From: Devosia sp.
GTDB taxonomy: Bacteria; Pseudomonadota; Alphaproteobacteria; Rhizobiales; Devosiaceae
Direction: 5' to 3'
Assembly: GCF_028290435.1 (NCBI RefSeq)
Contig: NZ_JAQGJV010000015.1
Span: 62,001-126,000, forward strand
Length of the DNA stretch: 64,000 nt
Below are positions 1 to 8,226 of this stretch, piece by piece (the stretch's first letter is position 1; each line of letters starts with the position of its first letter). The notes below the pieces were generated by a model. The model was not told the origin of the DNA. It searched no databases and worked only from the letters and a program-made list of their open reading frames with translations. The position numbers and the translations under genes are program-made.

Positions 1-598
1 TTTCGACAATGCCGCCGGCCCTGGTCAGGCGGTCGACCATGGCGGAGCCGAAGGCGCCGCTGGCGCCGGTGATGAGGAAGTGGCGGCCCTTGATCTGGCA
101 TGAAGTGCCGGCGATCAGGTCGAAGATGTTGCTGAAGGACGAGAAGAAGTTGTGCGGATAGACGTGGTGCATGGCGTGGTAGTTGTTATCCACCCAGAGC
201 AGGCCCTGCTGGCCTCCAACGCGGGACATCGACATGTGGTTGTAGTCGAGGCCTTCTTCCTTGAGGGTCATGCCCAGCATCACGGTGCGGACGACGACCA
301 CCACCACGATGGGCGGCCACGGGAAAATAGTCAGGAAGATCAGCGTGCCGAGGATCGAGGTTAGGTATTCGGGCAGGATATGGAACCAGATATTGGCCCG
401 CGCATAGGCCGGGTTGATCTGCATATCGAGGCCGAGGAACTTGTGGTGCACCCAATGCCAGGACGAGAACGTGCGTAGCAGTTGGAAGCGCGAGGTCTCC
501 CAACGGTGGAGAACCCAATGCAGGGCATCGAACAGCGCCGTCGAGACAACGAAGGCTAAAAATGCTTGGAGCGCGAACGCGATTATGTCCCAGATCAT
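1..598 (-). CDS. Fatty acid hydroxylase/sterol desaturase fused to SDR domain (partial)
   Basis: The reading frame starts at ATG 598 and is still open at the window edge, so the C-terminus is missing. The N-terminal ~165 residues have membrane segments and the histidine clusters of the fatty acid hydroxylase/sterol desaturase family (HWVLHR, HWVHHK, NYHAMHH), which bind a di-iron centre. Directly after it comes KGRHFLITGASGAFGSAM, the glycine-rich NAD(P)-binding start of a short-chain dehydrogenase. A desaturase/hydroxylase fused to an oxidoreductase implies that a membrane lipid is hydroxylated and then oxidised or reduced by one polypeptide. The substrate is unknown. The domain calls are firm; the fusion is seen directly but the SDR part is cut. 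Confidence 0.8.
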   Translation of the reverse strand, partial: MIWDIIAFALQAFLAFVVSTALFDALHWVLHRWETSRFQLLRTFSSWHWVHHKFLGLDMQINPAYARANIWFHILPEYLTSILGTLIFLTIFPWPPIVVVVVVRTVMLGMTLKEEGLDYNHMSMSRVGGQQGLLWVDNNYHAMHHVYPHNFFSSFSNIFDLIAGTSCQIKGRHFLITGASGAFGSAMVDRLTRAGGIVE

Positions 599-653
599 GG
601 AATTTAGATAAGGCCGTTGGAGGGCGGAGGGAAGGGGCGATAGTGCCGCGCCG

Positions 654-1829
654 CTACTTGTCCGTCCGTTCGCCCTTCCGGAACGGCGTGTATTGATCCA
701 GCATTTCCTGCTGGTGTTCGACCGAGGCGCGTTCCTGTTCGAGGAAATCGGCGACGGCGGCGCGTAGGCCGGGATGGGCGATCCAGTGGACGGAGTAGGT
801 GCTGGCGGGGGCGTAGCCGCGGGCGAGCTTGTGTTCGCCCTGGGCGCCGGCTTCGACGACCTGAAGCTTGTGCTGGATGGCGAAATCGATGGCCTGATAA
901 TAGCACAGCTCGAAATGCAGGAACGGGACTTCGCGGATTGCGCCCCAGTTGCGGCCGAAAATGCGATCCGAGCCGAGGAAGTTGATGGCGCCGGCGATGG
1001 GGGTGTCGCCGTCATAGGCCAGCATCAAGACGATGCGGTCGGCCATGGTCTGGTTGAGCAAGGAAAAGAATTTGCGATTGAGGTAGGGGCGGCCCCATTT
1101 GCGGGCGCCGGTGTCCTCGTAAAAATCGTAGAAGGCGTCCCAATGGTGCTCCATCAGGTCGCTCCCGGTCAGCCATTTGATGGTGAGGCCATCGGCCAGC
1201 GCGTCGCGCCGCTCGCGGCGGATGGTCTTGCGTTTGCGCGAGGAGAGGGTTTCGAGGAAATCGTCGAAGGTCGCAAAACCCTCATTGTGCCAGTGGAACT
1301 GGGTATCGACGCGCTTGAGCCAGCCGTCCGACTCGATGAGGTCGGCTTCGGCTTCGGGCACGAAGGTGGCGTGGACCGAGGAGGCATCGCGCTGGATGGC
1401 CAGTTGCTGTGCGGCGGCGAGCAGGGCGGCTTCGATAGCGGCATCGCCCGAGGGCACCAGCAGCTTGGGCGCGGTGGCCGGCGTGAACGGCACCGAGCAT
1501 TGCAGCTTGGGGTAATAGGAGCCGCCCGCGCGCTCTAAGGCATTGGCCCAGCCGTGGTCGAAGACGTATTCGCCCATGGAATGAGATTTGAGGAATAGCG
1601 GCATCAGACCGATCGGCTTGCCGTCGGCATCGTCGATGGTGATGTGCTGGGGTTGCCAGCCGGTTTTGCCGGTGGCGCAGCCGGATTGCTCAAGGGCGAG
1701 GAAAAAGGCGTGGTCCAGGAAGGGGTTGTCCGGCTTACCATTGGTGGACGGCACGAGGCTGTTCCAGACCGCGGCGGGGATGGCCGCGGTCGAGTTATGG
1801 ATAGTGGCCGTATAGGAATTATCTGGCAA
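654..1829 (-). CDS. GNAT-superfamily / DUF482 (FemAB-like) N-acyltransferase
   Basis: About 391 residues, matching the DUF482 peptidoglycan-biosynthesis-like/GNAT family: an N-terminal lobe with NPFLDHAFF, a basic stretch SSRKRKTIRRERR mid-protein, and a C-terminal acyltransferase lobe with FGRNWGA and VEAGAQGEHKLARGY. The family is assumed to transfer acyl or aminoacyl groups; the substrate is not known. Two TTG starts are possible. The one at 1829 overlaps the end of the upstream phosphodiesterase gene by 11 bases and gives the usual N-terminus, so I prefer it to 1892. The overlap suggests co-transcription and translational coupling. Confidence 0.75.
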   Translation of the reverse strand: MPDNSYTATIHNSTAAIPAAVWNSLVPSTNGKPDNPFLDHAFFLALEQSGCATGKTGWQPQHITIDDADGKPIGLMPLFLKSHSMGEYVFDHGWANALERAGGSYYPKLQCSVPFTPATAPKLLVPSGDAAIEAALLAAAQQLAIQRDASSVHATFVPEAEADLIESDGWLKRVDTQFHWHNEGFATFDDFLETLSSRKRKTIRRERRDALADGLTIKWLTGSDLMEHHWDAFYDFYEDTGARKWGRPYLNRKFFSLLNQTMADRIVLMLAYDGDTPIAGAINFLGSDRIFGRNWGAIREVPFLHFELCYYQAIDFAIQHKLQVVEAGAQGEHKLARGYAPASTYSVHWIAHPGLRAAVADFLEQERASVEHQQEMLDQYTPFRKGERTDK

Positions 1830-2580
1830 GTTCGGGATCGAACCCTTCGAAAACAATCTGGTCAATGTAGGGAGCAGCCGCAAGGGCTTCAACCTTACTG
1901 CGAATGGTCCAGGCGGTCACGGGTTTGCCGAGCGCTCGCCAGAACTTGATTGCGGGCAGTTCGAGCGCATCCTTGTCGCAGGAGATGAAATCGAACTGGG
2001 TTTCGTGCCAGTGCAGCAGGTGGCGCAGGGTGTAGCGCTGGTCGGTGGTGAGGTGAGCGTCCCACTCATTGGGCTCGTAATCATAGGTGATGATGCCGCG
2101 CGGGCCGGTGAAGCCGAACTGGCGGATCTGGGTCAAGAGGTTCGGATCGAAGGATTCGACGGTGACCAGGCCCTCGTAGGATTTCAGCAGTTCGGCGGCG
2201 GCGCGGGCGAGGAGTTGGGTGCCGGCGACGTCGCGCTGATATTTGAGCTCGATCTGCAGCAAGGTGCGGCCGCCGACCTGGGACAGGAAATCGGTGAAGC
2301 GCTGTGGGCAATTGCCGGCGGCACTGCCGAGCAGGGGCGTGCTGGTGAGTTCGGCGCTGGAAATGGCCGAGACCGGGCCGGTCTTGCCGGTGAGGCGTTC
2401 GAGCTCGTCATCGTGGAAGACGACGGGGACGCCGTCGCTGGTCAGTTGCAGGTCGCATTCGATGGCGAAATTGCCGGCAATGGCGGCTTCGAAGGCGGCG
2501 GCGCTGTTTTCGATGATGCCGGCGGCGCGATTGTGCAGGCCGCGATGGGCGATGGGGCGGGGGAAAAGAGCGGTGGTCAT
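1819..2580 (-). CDS. Glycerophosphodiester phosphodiesterase
   Basis: A 253-residue GDPD-family TIM barrel that hydrolyses glycerophosphodiesters to glycerol-3-phosphate and an alcohol. Diagnostic motifs are IAHRGLH near the N-terminus (catalytic His-Arg), IECDLQLTSDGVPVVFHDDEL (metal-binding Glu/Asp and catalytic His) and LQIELK. ATG 2580 is chosen over ATG 2592 because a GAGG Shine-Dalgarno lies eight bases upstream of it. There is no signal peptide, so it is probably cytoplasmic. It overlaps the acyltransferase gene downstream. Confidence 0.9.
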   Translation of the reverse strand: MTTALFPRPIAHRGLHNRAAGIIENSAAAFEAAIAGNFAIECDLQLTSDGVPVVFHDDELERLTGKTGPVSAISSAELTSTPLLGSAAGNCPQRFTDFLSQVGGRTLLQIELKYQRDVAGTQLLARAAAELLKSYEGLVTVESFDPNLLTQIRQFGFTGPRGIITYDYEPNEWDAHLTTDQRYTLRHLLHWHETQFDFISCDKDALELPAIKFWRALGKPVTAWTIRSKVEALAAAPYIDQIVFEGFDPELAR

Positions 2581-2677
2581 ATGGGACCTCATCGGTGTGG
2601 GAAGGGTCTGGAGTGGCAGGGGAATGTGACGGGTGTGTTACAGGGCAGAACGACGATCAGTCGCCGGACTTTCTATT

Positions 2678-2825
2678 CTTCTCCCCATCGGGGAGAAGAT
2701 GGCGCGCAGCGCCGGATGAGGGGGTGCTCGCCGCCAGTGATGATTTTTCGGTCTGAGTTTGGCTGGAGATTCCCCGTCACCCGCCCTCCGCTTCGCTCGG
2801 GCACCCTCTCCCCGATGGGGAGAGG
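2678..2825. repeat. Intergenic palindromic repeat element, copy 1
   Basis: A ~150-bp non-coding element bounded by two short palindromes (CTTCTCCCC-atc-GGGGAGAAG at 2678-2698 and CCTCTCCCC-ga-tGGGGAGAGG at 2805-2825). Its interior carries GCGCAGCGCCGGATGAGGGGG. The same building blocks occur at 7691-7818, so this is a dispersed repeat family, transcribable into a long hairpin. It lies between two minus-strand genes and may act as a terminator or mRNA stabiliser. Confidence 0.75.
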
Positions 2826-2848
2826 AATACGGAGAGCTCAGTCGCTTT

Positions 2849-3313
2849 CTAACCTTCGACCTCGAAGACCGCGTCGATCTCAACCGCAGCGCCGAACGGC
2901 AAGGCCACAACACCAAACGCGGCGCGGGCGTGTTTGCCTTTGTCGCCGAGGACGCCGACCAGGAGGTTGGAGGCGCCGTTGGCGACTAGGTGCTGCTCGA
3001 AGAATTCGGGGTCGGACGCTACGAGGACCGTCAGCTTGAGCACTTGCTTGATGTCTTCGAGGCGGAAGCCGCCGATGTGGACGACCTGGGCCAGGATGTT
3101 GACGGCGCACAGTTCGGCGGCATTGCCGCCTTGGACCACATTCATGTTGTCGCCGAGACGGCCGGTGATGACGCCGGCTTCGCTGCTGGAGATCTGGCCG
3201 GAGACATAAACGATGTTGCCAGCGCGGGTGACCGGCACGTAGCTGGCGACGGGAGGGCGGGGAGCGGGGAGTTCGTAGCCGTATTGGCGGAGCTTTTCGA
3301 TCGGGCTGGTCAT
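2849..3313 (-). CDS. RidA family protein (Rid/YjgF)
   Basis: A 154-residue Rid-family protein; canonical members deaminate reactive enamine/imine intermediates released by PLP enzymes. Visible family features are the N-terminal [17 protein letters not shown], the mid segment [17 protein letters not shown] and the C-terminal [16 protein letters not shown]. The canonical substrate-binding Arg before the final strand is replaced (the segment reads [12 protein letters not shown]), so it belongs to a divergent Rid subgroup and its enamine deaminase activity is uncertain. Its start codon overlaps the stop of dinB (ATGA). Confidence 0.85.
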   Translation of the reverse strand: MTSPIEKLRQYGYELPAPRPPVASYVPVTRAGNIVYVSGQISSSEAGVITGRLGDNMNVVQGGNAAELCAVNILAQVVHIGGFRLEDIKQVLKLTVLVASDPEFFEQHLVANGASNLLVGVLGDKGKHARAAFGVVALPFGAAVEIDAVFEVEG

Positions 3314-4668
3314 CGCGTCTTACCTTGCGTTTGGTCGGGGTCGGACACGTCTAAAGCGTGTTCCGGACTGGTATCGGCCTCGGCCGGATCGAGCACCGGC
3401 TTGAGCTTGTATAGCTTGCCGCGCACCACCGCGTCACGCCCGAACCGGGTGCGAACGCGATCCATGGCGCGTTCGGCCGCCGCCTTGCGGGCGATTGCCG
3501 GCTCCAGCAGATCGGCCGGATCGGTGCCGTCGGCAGTATCGATACCCGAAACGCCGATTCCAATCAGCCGGAAAGCGGTGCCGTCGATCTCGCGGGCCAG
3601 CAATTGCAGTCCGGCCTCGTAGATGACATTGGCCAATTGCGTGGGGATCATCAGGTGGCGGGCGCGGGTGCGCAAGCGAAAACCGGCAGATTTGAGCTTC
3701 AGCGTCACCGTGTCGCCGACGATGTTCTTGGCTTTGAGGCGTTCGGACAGGCGCTCGGTGACTTGCAGCAGTTCGGTGGAAAGGGCTTCGAGCGAACTGA
3801 TATCGCTGTTGAACGTGGTTTCGGACGAGACGGTTTTCATCTCGCCTTCGCTGGAAATCTTGCGGCTATCCTGGCCGCGCGACAGGCGGGCGAGGCGGGC
3901 ACCCATCTCGCCATAGCGGCGCATCAGGTTTTCCGGCGGCTCCTCCTGGAGTTGGCCAATGGTGACGAGACCATCCTTGCGCAGGGTTTCGGTGAACACC
4001 TTGCCAACGCCGTATATCATGCTGATGGGCTTGGGGGCGAGAAAGCCGAGGGTTTCGGCGGCCCCGATGACAGCAAAGCCGCGTGGTTTGTCGAGATCGG
4101 AGGCCAGCTTGGCGAGGAATTTGTTGTGGCTTAGGCCTACCGAAATGGTGACGCCGATGTCGTTGGCGATCGCCTTGGCAAAGCGCGCGAGCACCACGGC
4201 GGCCGGGGCCTTGTGGAGGGCCTGGGTGCCGGTGAGGTCGAGGAAGGCCTCATCGATCGAGATGGGCTGGACCAAGGGCGTTAGCGCATCCATATAGGTG
4301 CGAATCTGGCGGCTGACCTCGACATATTTGGCCATGTTGGGCTTGATGATGACGGCATCGGGGCACAGCTTGCGGGCCTGGAACATAGGCATGGCGGAGC
4401 GGACGCCGGACTGTCGCGCGATATAGCAGCAGGTGGAGACGACGCCGCGCGTGCCGCCGCCGATGATCAGCGGCTTGTCGCGCAGGCTGGGGTCGTCGCG
4501 CTTCTCGACGGAGGCGTAGAAGGCGTCACAATCGACATGGGCGATGGAGAGCGAGAACAGCTCGTCATGGCTGCGGATGCGTGGGGAGCCGCAGGTCGGG
4601 CAGCGCGCCGGGGCGGCGGCAGTGTGGCCGCTCTCCAGGCAATCGCGGCAGAGCCAGGGCGCACTCAT
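3310..4668 (-). CDS. dinB: DNA polymerase IV (Y-family translesion polymerase)
   Basis: A 452-residue Y-family DNA polymerase. The catalytic palm motifs [16 protein letters not shown] and [11 protein letters not shown] carry the metal-binding acidic residues; an HhH segment ([12 protein letters not shown]) and a little-finger domain follow. An extra N-terminal zinc ribbon (CRDC and CPTC, residues ~7-27) precedes the polymerase core. It extends primers on damaged templates with low fidelity. It overlaps the RidA gene by four bases and lies three bases downstream of the DUF3572 gene, so all three form one operon. No clear LexA box was seen upstream. Confidence 0.93.
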   Translation of the reverse strand: MSAPWLCRDCLESGHTAAAPARCPTCGSPRIRSHDELFSLSIAHVDCDAFYASVEKRDDPSLRDKPLIIGGGTRGVVSTCCYIARQSGVRSAMPMFQARKLCPDAVIIKPNMAKYVEVSRQIRTYMDALTPLVQPISIDEAFLDLTGTQALHKAPAAVVLARFAKAIANDIGVTISVGLSHNKFLAKLASDLDKPRGFAVIGAAETLGFLAPKPISMIYGVGKVFTETLRKDGLVTIGQLQEEPPENLMRRYGEMGARLARLSRGQDSRKISSEGEMKTVSSETTFNSDISSLEALSTELLQVTERLSERLKAKNIVGDTVTLKLKSAGFRLRTRARHLMIPTQLANVIYEAGLQLLAREIDGTAFRLIGIGVSGIDTADGTDPADLLEPAIARKAAAERAMDRVRTRFGRDAVVRGKLYKLKPVLDPAEADTSPEHALDVSDPDQTQGKTR

Positions 4669-4671
4669 AAG

Positions 4672-4962
4672 TCATCCCGCCGGGTTCAGCTTGGCCCAGA
4701 CGCGCATGAATTGTTCGGGGGTGATCCCGGCATTTGCGCACAGAGCGAGCAGAATCGATTCGTTTGAGGCAAAGTAGTCGATGAGACCAGAATTCAGTTG
4801 GGTGGACCCGACGGAAAGTCGAAGCGAAGCGGGATCGTAACCGACAAAGTCCATGAAGCGCAGCAGTTCGTCGCTGTTTTCGGCCAGGTAGCCGAGGCAA
4901 AGTTCAGCCAGTTGCGTTGCATCGATCGAGACGGACTTCTGGATGGGCACCGGCAGGCTCAT
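4672..4962 (-). CDS. DUF3572 family protein
   Basis: A 96-residue helical protein of the alphaproteobacterial DUF3572 family (typical length ~90-100): AELCLGYLAENSDELLRFMDFVGYDP at the N-terminal half and PEQFMRVWAKLNPAG at the C-terminus. ATG 4962 gives the family-length protein; the longer frame upstream runs across divK and is not used. Function unknown. It lies head-to-head with divK, a frequent arrangement in Hyphomicrobiales, and just upstream of dinB. Confidence 0.85.
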   Translation of the reverse strand: MSLPVPIQKSVSIDATQLAELCLGYLAENSDELLRFMDFVGYDPASLRLSVGSTQLNSGLIDYFASNESILLALCANAGITPEQFMRVWAKLNPAG

Positions 4963-5049
4963 TTGGTGTTTTGTAAAGAGATTCAATGTTACCCGAGATA
5001 GGCGGCAAAACGAAGTGCTGCCAGCGCTGATAAGCGCAAGCGAGGACGA

Positions 5050-5421
5050 ATGCCCAAGACAGTCATGATCGTGGAAGACAACGAGCTCAACATGAAGCTC
5101 TTCAACGATCTGCTCGAATCGCGTGGCTATGCAGTGATCCAGACCCGCAATGGCATGGAGGCTCTGGATCTGGCGCGCGCGCATCGGCCCGATCTGATCC
5201 TGATGGACATCCAACTGCCGGAGGTTTCTGGGCTGGTGGTGACCAAATGGCTCAAGGACGATGACGAGCTGGCTCACATTCCGGTTATCGCCGTCACCGC
5301 GTTTGCGATGAAGGGCGACGAGGAACGCATTTTGCAAGGCGGTTGCGAGGGTTACATCAGTAAACCGATCTCCGTGCCTCACTTTTTGGAAACTATTGCC
5401 CGCTACATTGGTCCCGCTTAA
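5050..5421 (+). CDS. divK: Single-domain response regulator DivK
   Basis: A 123-residue stand-alone receiver domain. The acidic pocket (E9, D10), phospho-acceptor D53 in LILMDIQLP, the TAFAM switch region and K105 in ISKP are all present. DivK is the cell-fate response regulator of alphaproteobacteria; with the PleC/DivJ kinases it controls DivL-CckA-CtrA. The identification rests on the very close fit to DivK and on pleD directly downstream, as in Caulobacter and Rhizobiales. An 83-base gap to pleD suggests an operon. Confidence 0.92.
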   Translation: MPKTVMIVEDNELNMKLFNDLLESRGYAVIQTRNGMEALDLARAHRPDLILMDIQLPEVSGLVVTKWLKDDDELAHIPVIAVTAFAMKGDEERILQGGCEGYISKPISVPHFLETIARYIGPA

Positions 5422-5504
5422 GAGGCCCAGAAACGGCCCCTTAAGGTAAGCTGGACGCCTGTGGTGGACGCTACGGGCCCTGGCTGTATTTCCGGGGCTC
5501 TGCA

Positions 5505-6872
5505 GTGACCGCACGTGTACTGATCGTCGATGACATTCCGACCAATGTGCGGCTGCTGGAAGCGCGGCTGACGGCCGAATATTATGAAGTGGTCACCGCC
5601 TCGTCGGGGCCGCAGGCGCTGGAAATCTGCAATAATTCCGACGTCGATATTGTGCTGCTGGACGTGATGATGCCGGATATGGACGGCTTCGAAGTCTGCC
5701 GGCGGATGAAGGCCAATCCAAAGACCCATCACGTTCCGGTACTGATGATCACGGCGCTCGACCAGCCTTCGGATCGGGTCAAGGGCCTGGAGGTGGGCGC
5801 AGACGACTTTTTGACCAAGCCGGTCGACGACATGCAGCTCATGGCGCGCGTCAAGAGCCTGGTGCGGCTGAAGTCGCTGACCGACGAGTTGCGGGCGCGG
5901 GCACTGACCGGCCAGCAGATCGCCATCGAAGATGCGATGCGGGTGATGGACCAGATCACCACCACGGGTGGCTCGATCCTGATCATCGATACCGATGCGC
6001 GCCATGCGGAGCGGATTAAGGGCTATCTGGGCGACCACAAGGTCGACGTGCTGACCCAGCCAGCCGATGCGGTATTCCAGGTGACCGGTGCGCAGTATGA
6101 GCTGGCGCTGGTGTCGATGGCGCTGGACGATTTCGACCCGCTGCGGGTGTGTTCGCAAATCCGTACGCTGGAGCATACGCGCACGCTGCCGATCATCCTG
6201 ATGGCCGACGAGGGCGACAAGCCGCGCGTGGTCCGGGCGCTGGACCTTGGGGTCAACGATTTCATTTCGCGGCCGGTAGAGCGCAACGAGTTGGCGGCCC
6301 GGGTGCGCACGCAAATCCGGCGGCAGCGCTATGCGCTGGAACTGCGCCAGAGCGTCAGCAACACCATGGCGCTGGCGGTCACCGACGACATGACGGGGCT
6401 CTATAATCGGCGTTATTTCGACCGGCATCTCGGCGTGATGCTGGGCAAGGCGCAGGCGCAAGAGCGCGACATGGCGGTGATGTTGCTTGATATCGATCAC
6501 TTCAAGAGCGTCAACGACACGCATGGCCACGATATCGGCGATGCGGTGCTCAAGGAATTTTCCCTGCGGTTGAAGCGCAATATCCGTGGCGTCGACCTCG
6601 CCTGTCGGTTTGGCGGCGAGGAATTCGTGGTGTTGATGCCCGATACCGATTTCGGCCAGGCCGAAGCCGTCGCCGAGCGCGTGCGGGAAGCGGTGGCGGA
6701 TCGCGGCTTCGAAGTGGGCACGGCTCGGCCGCTGACCGTCACCGTATCGGTGGGTGTGACGCTGCAGGAGAGCCTGGCCGATACGCCCGAGACACTGATC
6801 AAGCGGGCGGACGTGGCGCTGTATCGTGCCAAGCGCGAAGGCCGGAACCGCGTTGTGTTCGATGCGGCTTGA
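5505..6872 (+). CDS. pleD: Diguanylate cyclase response regulator PleD
   Basis: A 455-residue protein with the PleD architecture: receiver domain 1 (phospho-acceptor D53 in LLDVMMP), a degenerate second receiver (~150-270) and a C-terminal GGDEF domain with the signature GGEEF near residue 370. The RxxD inhibitory site (RGVD) lies five residues before GGEEF, so feedback inhibition by c-di-GMP is expected. It makes c-di-GMP from two GTP at the cell pole. The start is GTG 5505. Polar development and the motile-to-sessile switch are the known role of the family. Confidence 0.93.
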   Translation: MTARVLIVDDIPTNVRLLEARLTAEYYEVVTASSGPQALEICNNSDVDIVLLDVMMPDMDGFEVCRRMKANPKTHHVPVLMITALDQPSDRVKGLEVGADDFLTKPVDDMQLMARVKSLVRLKSLTDELRARALTGQQIAIEDAMRVMDQITTTGGSILIIDTDARHAERIKGYLGDHKVDVLTQPADAVFQVTGAQYELALVSMALDDFDPLRVCSQIRTLEHTRTLPIILMADEGDKPRVVRALDLGVNDFISRPVERNELAARVRTQIRRQRYALELRQSVSNTMALAVTDDMTGLYNRRYFDRHLGVMLGKAQAQERDMAVMLLDIDHFKSVNDTHGHDIGDAVLKEFSLRLKRNIRGVDLACRFGGEEFVVLMPDTDFGQAEAVAERVREAVADRGFEVGTARPLTVTVSVGVTLQESLADTPETLIKRADVALYRAKREGRNRVVFDAA

Positions 6873-7355
6873 TTCATAAGTCAATTCCGCCGCGTTAGGG
6901 TTATCTCTTATACTTAACAAAGCATTGCCGAGCCGAAAGGTCTGGTATTGCTTGAGTTTTTGCTGCGGTGGCGTAGGTTCGCCTCAACAGCGGGCCGCAG
7001 TCATCTACGTGGTTTCGCTCACAGTTCCCTACGATCCACCCAAGTCCGCCGCAACGCTTGGGTCCGTAGGGCGGTTGGTCCGGACGCGGACAGAGTGGCC
7101 TCTTCGACATGCCGCTCCGGACCAGCCACTAAACTTCATCGATATTCGCGCCATGCAGGTCTGCAAATGGCAATGTCCTGCGCTTCCGGTGCTCACGTAC
7201 CAACGTACGCTCCGCCGGTTCTCGGACATCACCATTTTCGACTCCGCCTGACGCGAATCTCAACGAAGTTTCCGTGCCAAAACCGAGCCATCTAAATTTT
7301 GCCACGACGTTGTGGTTTTTTGTTAACTGCACTCCAAAGCTCACGTCACAGAGCA
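6873..7355. other. Non-coding stretch between pleD and rpmG
   Basis: No convincing gene is seen in ~480 bases: the open frames there are short, mutually overlapping and without family features. The block does hold strong nested inverted repeats (separate entry). It also contains CTCACGTACCAACGTACGCTC near 7192, with repeated GTAC steps. pleD ends just before it and the next gene is convergent, so any RNA here would need its own promoter. Confidence 0.5.
7027..7127. ncRNA. Candidate structured RNA: two adjacent strong hairpins
   Basis: Hairpin 1: CCCTACG (7027-7033) pairs with CGTAGGG (7065-7071), enclosing a second perfect stem ACCCAAG (7038-7044)/CTTGGGT (7057-7063). Hairpin 2 follows immediately: GGTTGGTCCGGA (7073-7084) pairs with TCCGGACCAGCC (7116-7127) with one G-U pair, then GCGG/CCGC inside after a one-base bulge. 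Two perfect stems in 101 bases of non-coding DNA suggest a structured RNA. The strand is undetermined. I do not recognise it as tmRNA, RNase P, 6S or SRP RNA. Confidence 0.4.
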
Positions 7356-7392
7356 CGAAAAAGCCCCGCATCGATGATGCGGGGCTTTTTAT
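7356..7392. terminator. Bidirectional rho-independent terminator
   Basis: A perfect stem AAAAAGCCCCGCATC / GATGCGGGGCTTTTT with a four-base loop has A-runs on one side and T-runs on the other, so it can end transcription from both sides. It sits directly downstream of rpmG (minus strand) and serves anything transcribed from the pleD side. Confidence 0.9.
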
Positions 7393-7418
7393 TTTACGGC
7401 AACTTGATCAGGCGTGGA

Positions 7419-7586
7419 TTACTTGATCTTGGCTTCCTTGAATTCAACATGCTTGCGCACAACCGGATCATACTTCTTGTACGAAAGCTTCTCGGTCTGG
7501 GTGCGGGCGTTCTTTTTGGTAACATAGTAGAAGCCAGTATCAGCCGTCGACACGAGCTTGATCTTGACGGAAGCGGCTTTGGCCAT
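7419..7586 (-). CDS. rpmG: 50S ribosomal protein L33
   Basis: A 55-residue basic protein matching bacterial L33 over its whole length: [20 protein letters not shown] at the start, [20 protein letters not shown] in the middle and [13 protein letters not shown] at the end. It is a component of the large ribosomal subunit near the E site. It lacks the CxxC pairs of zinc-binding L33 paralogues, so it is the zinc-independent (C-minus) form. It lies downstream of rnr and the DUF983 gene, the normal alphaproteobacterial neighbourhood, and is followed by a strong terminator. Confidence 0.95.
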   Translation of the reverse strand: MAKAASVKIKLVSTADTGFYYVTKKNARTQTEKLSYKKYDPVVRKHVEFKEAKIK

Positions 7587-7690
7587 TTGTGAATCCTAAC
7601 AGAACAAAAGGCGCTGCACGGGGCAACGCTTGAATTTGGGCGCAACCTACGGATTTGCCGCGGATTGTCAAGGGTGGGCTGGACCCTTCT

Positions 7691-7818
7691 CACCTCTCCC
7701 TTCGGGGGAGAGGTCGGCGCACAGCGCCGGGTGAGGGGGCCTTTACCGGGTGCGGAGTTTGGGGAAGGCCCCCTCACCCGACCCAAGAGGGTCGACCTCT
7801 CCCCCAAAGGGAGAGGTG
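7691..7818. repeat. Intergenic palindromic repeat element, copy 2
   Basis: This is a long inverted repeat. CCTCTCCC-ttcg-GGGGGAGAGG at the left is mirrored by CCTCTCCCCCAAAGGGAGAGG at the right. Inside, GTGAGGGGGCCTT pairs with AAGGCCCCCTCAC around 7731-7780, so the whole element can fold back on itself. It shares the AGCGCCGG(A/G)TGAGGGGG block with the copy at 2678-2825. It lies between the DUF983 gene and rpmG, both on the minus strand. Confidence 0.8.
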
Positions 7819-7826
7819 AAGCAAGT

Positions 7827-8222
7827 TTAGTCCCGGTGGGCGGGATCGAAGCCGTGCATGCGCGCGGCCCATTGCATGCCCACGATAGCGCCCTTGATCG
7901 AGGGCAGGATGGCGAGCGGCAGGACGATGGCAAGCGGGACCAGGGTGTAGAGATAGACCGCCGGGTTCATGTGCCAGGTCATTTCCATATGCAGCATCAG
8001 GCCAACCAGCAGGTGGCCGACGATCATGATGGCGATGTAGGGCGGGAAATCATCGGCGCGGTGATGGAAAAGTTCTTCGCCACAAACGTCGCAACTATCG
8101 GCGACTTTCAAGTAGGCGCGTAACATATGGCCCTGGCCGCAGTTCGGACATTTGCACAGCGCACCGCGCCACATCGCCTGGCCGACCTTGCGATCTTCCA
8201 TGGTCTTGACCTGCACACCCAT
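7827..8222 (-). CDS. DUF983 family membrane protein
   Basis: A 131-residue protein with two CxxC pairs (CPNC and CDVC, residues ~25-48), forming a zinc ribbon, followed by two transmembrane helices (IAIMIVGHLLVGLMLHM and YTLVPLAIVLPLAILP). This is the standard DUF983 layout; the function is unknown. It starts four bases after the rnr stop codon, so the two are surely co-transcribed. ATG 8222 avoids the overlap with rnr that the longer frame would create. Confidence 0.88.
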   Translation of the reverse strand: MGVQVKTMEDRKVGQAMWRGALCKCPNCGQGHMLRAYLKVADSCDVCGEELFHHRADDFPPYIAIMIVGHLLVGLMLHMEMTWHMNPAVYLYTLVPLAIVLPLAILPSIKGAIVGMQWAARMHGFDPAHRD

Positions 8223-8226
8223 CGCG

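Noticed and set aside
5418-6920. A 500-codon minus-strand open frame
   Set aside because: Antisense to pleD, whose REC-REC-GGDEF structure is complete. His/Arg-rich shadow composition.
6925-7371. Several short ORFs between pleD and rpmG
   Set aside because: They overlap on both strands, lack ribosome sites and coincide with strong hairpins, which explains the sequence better.
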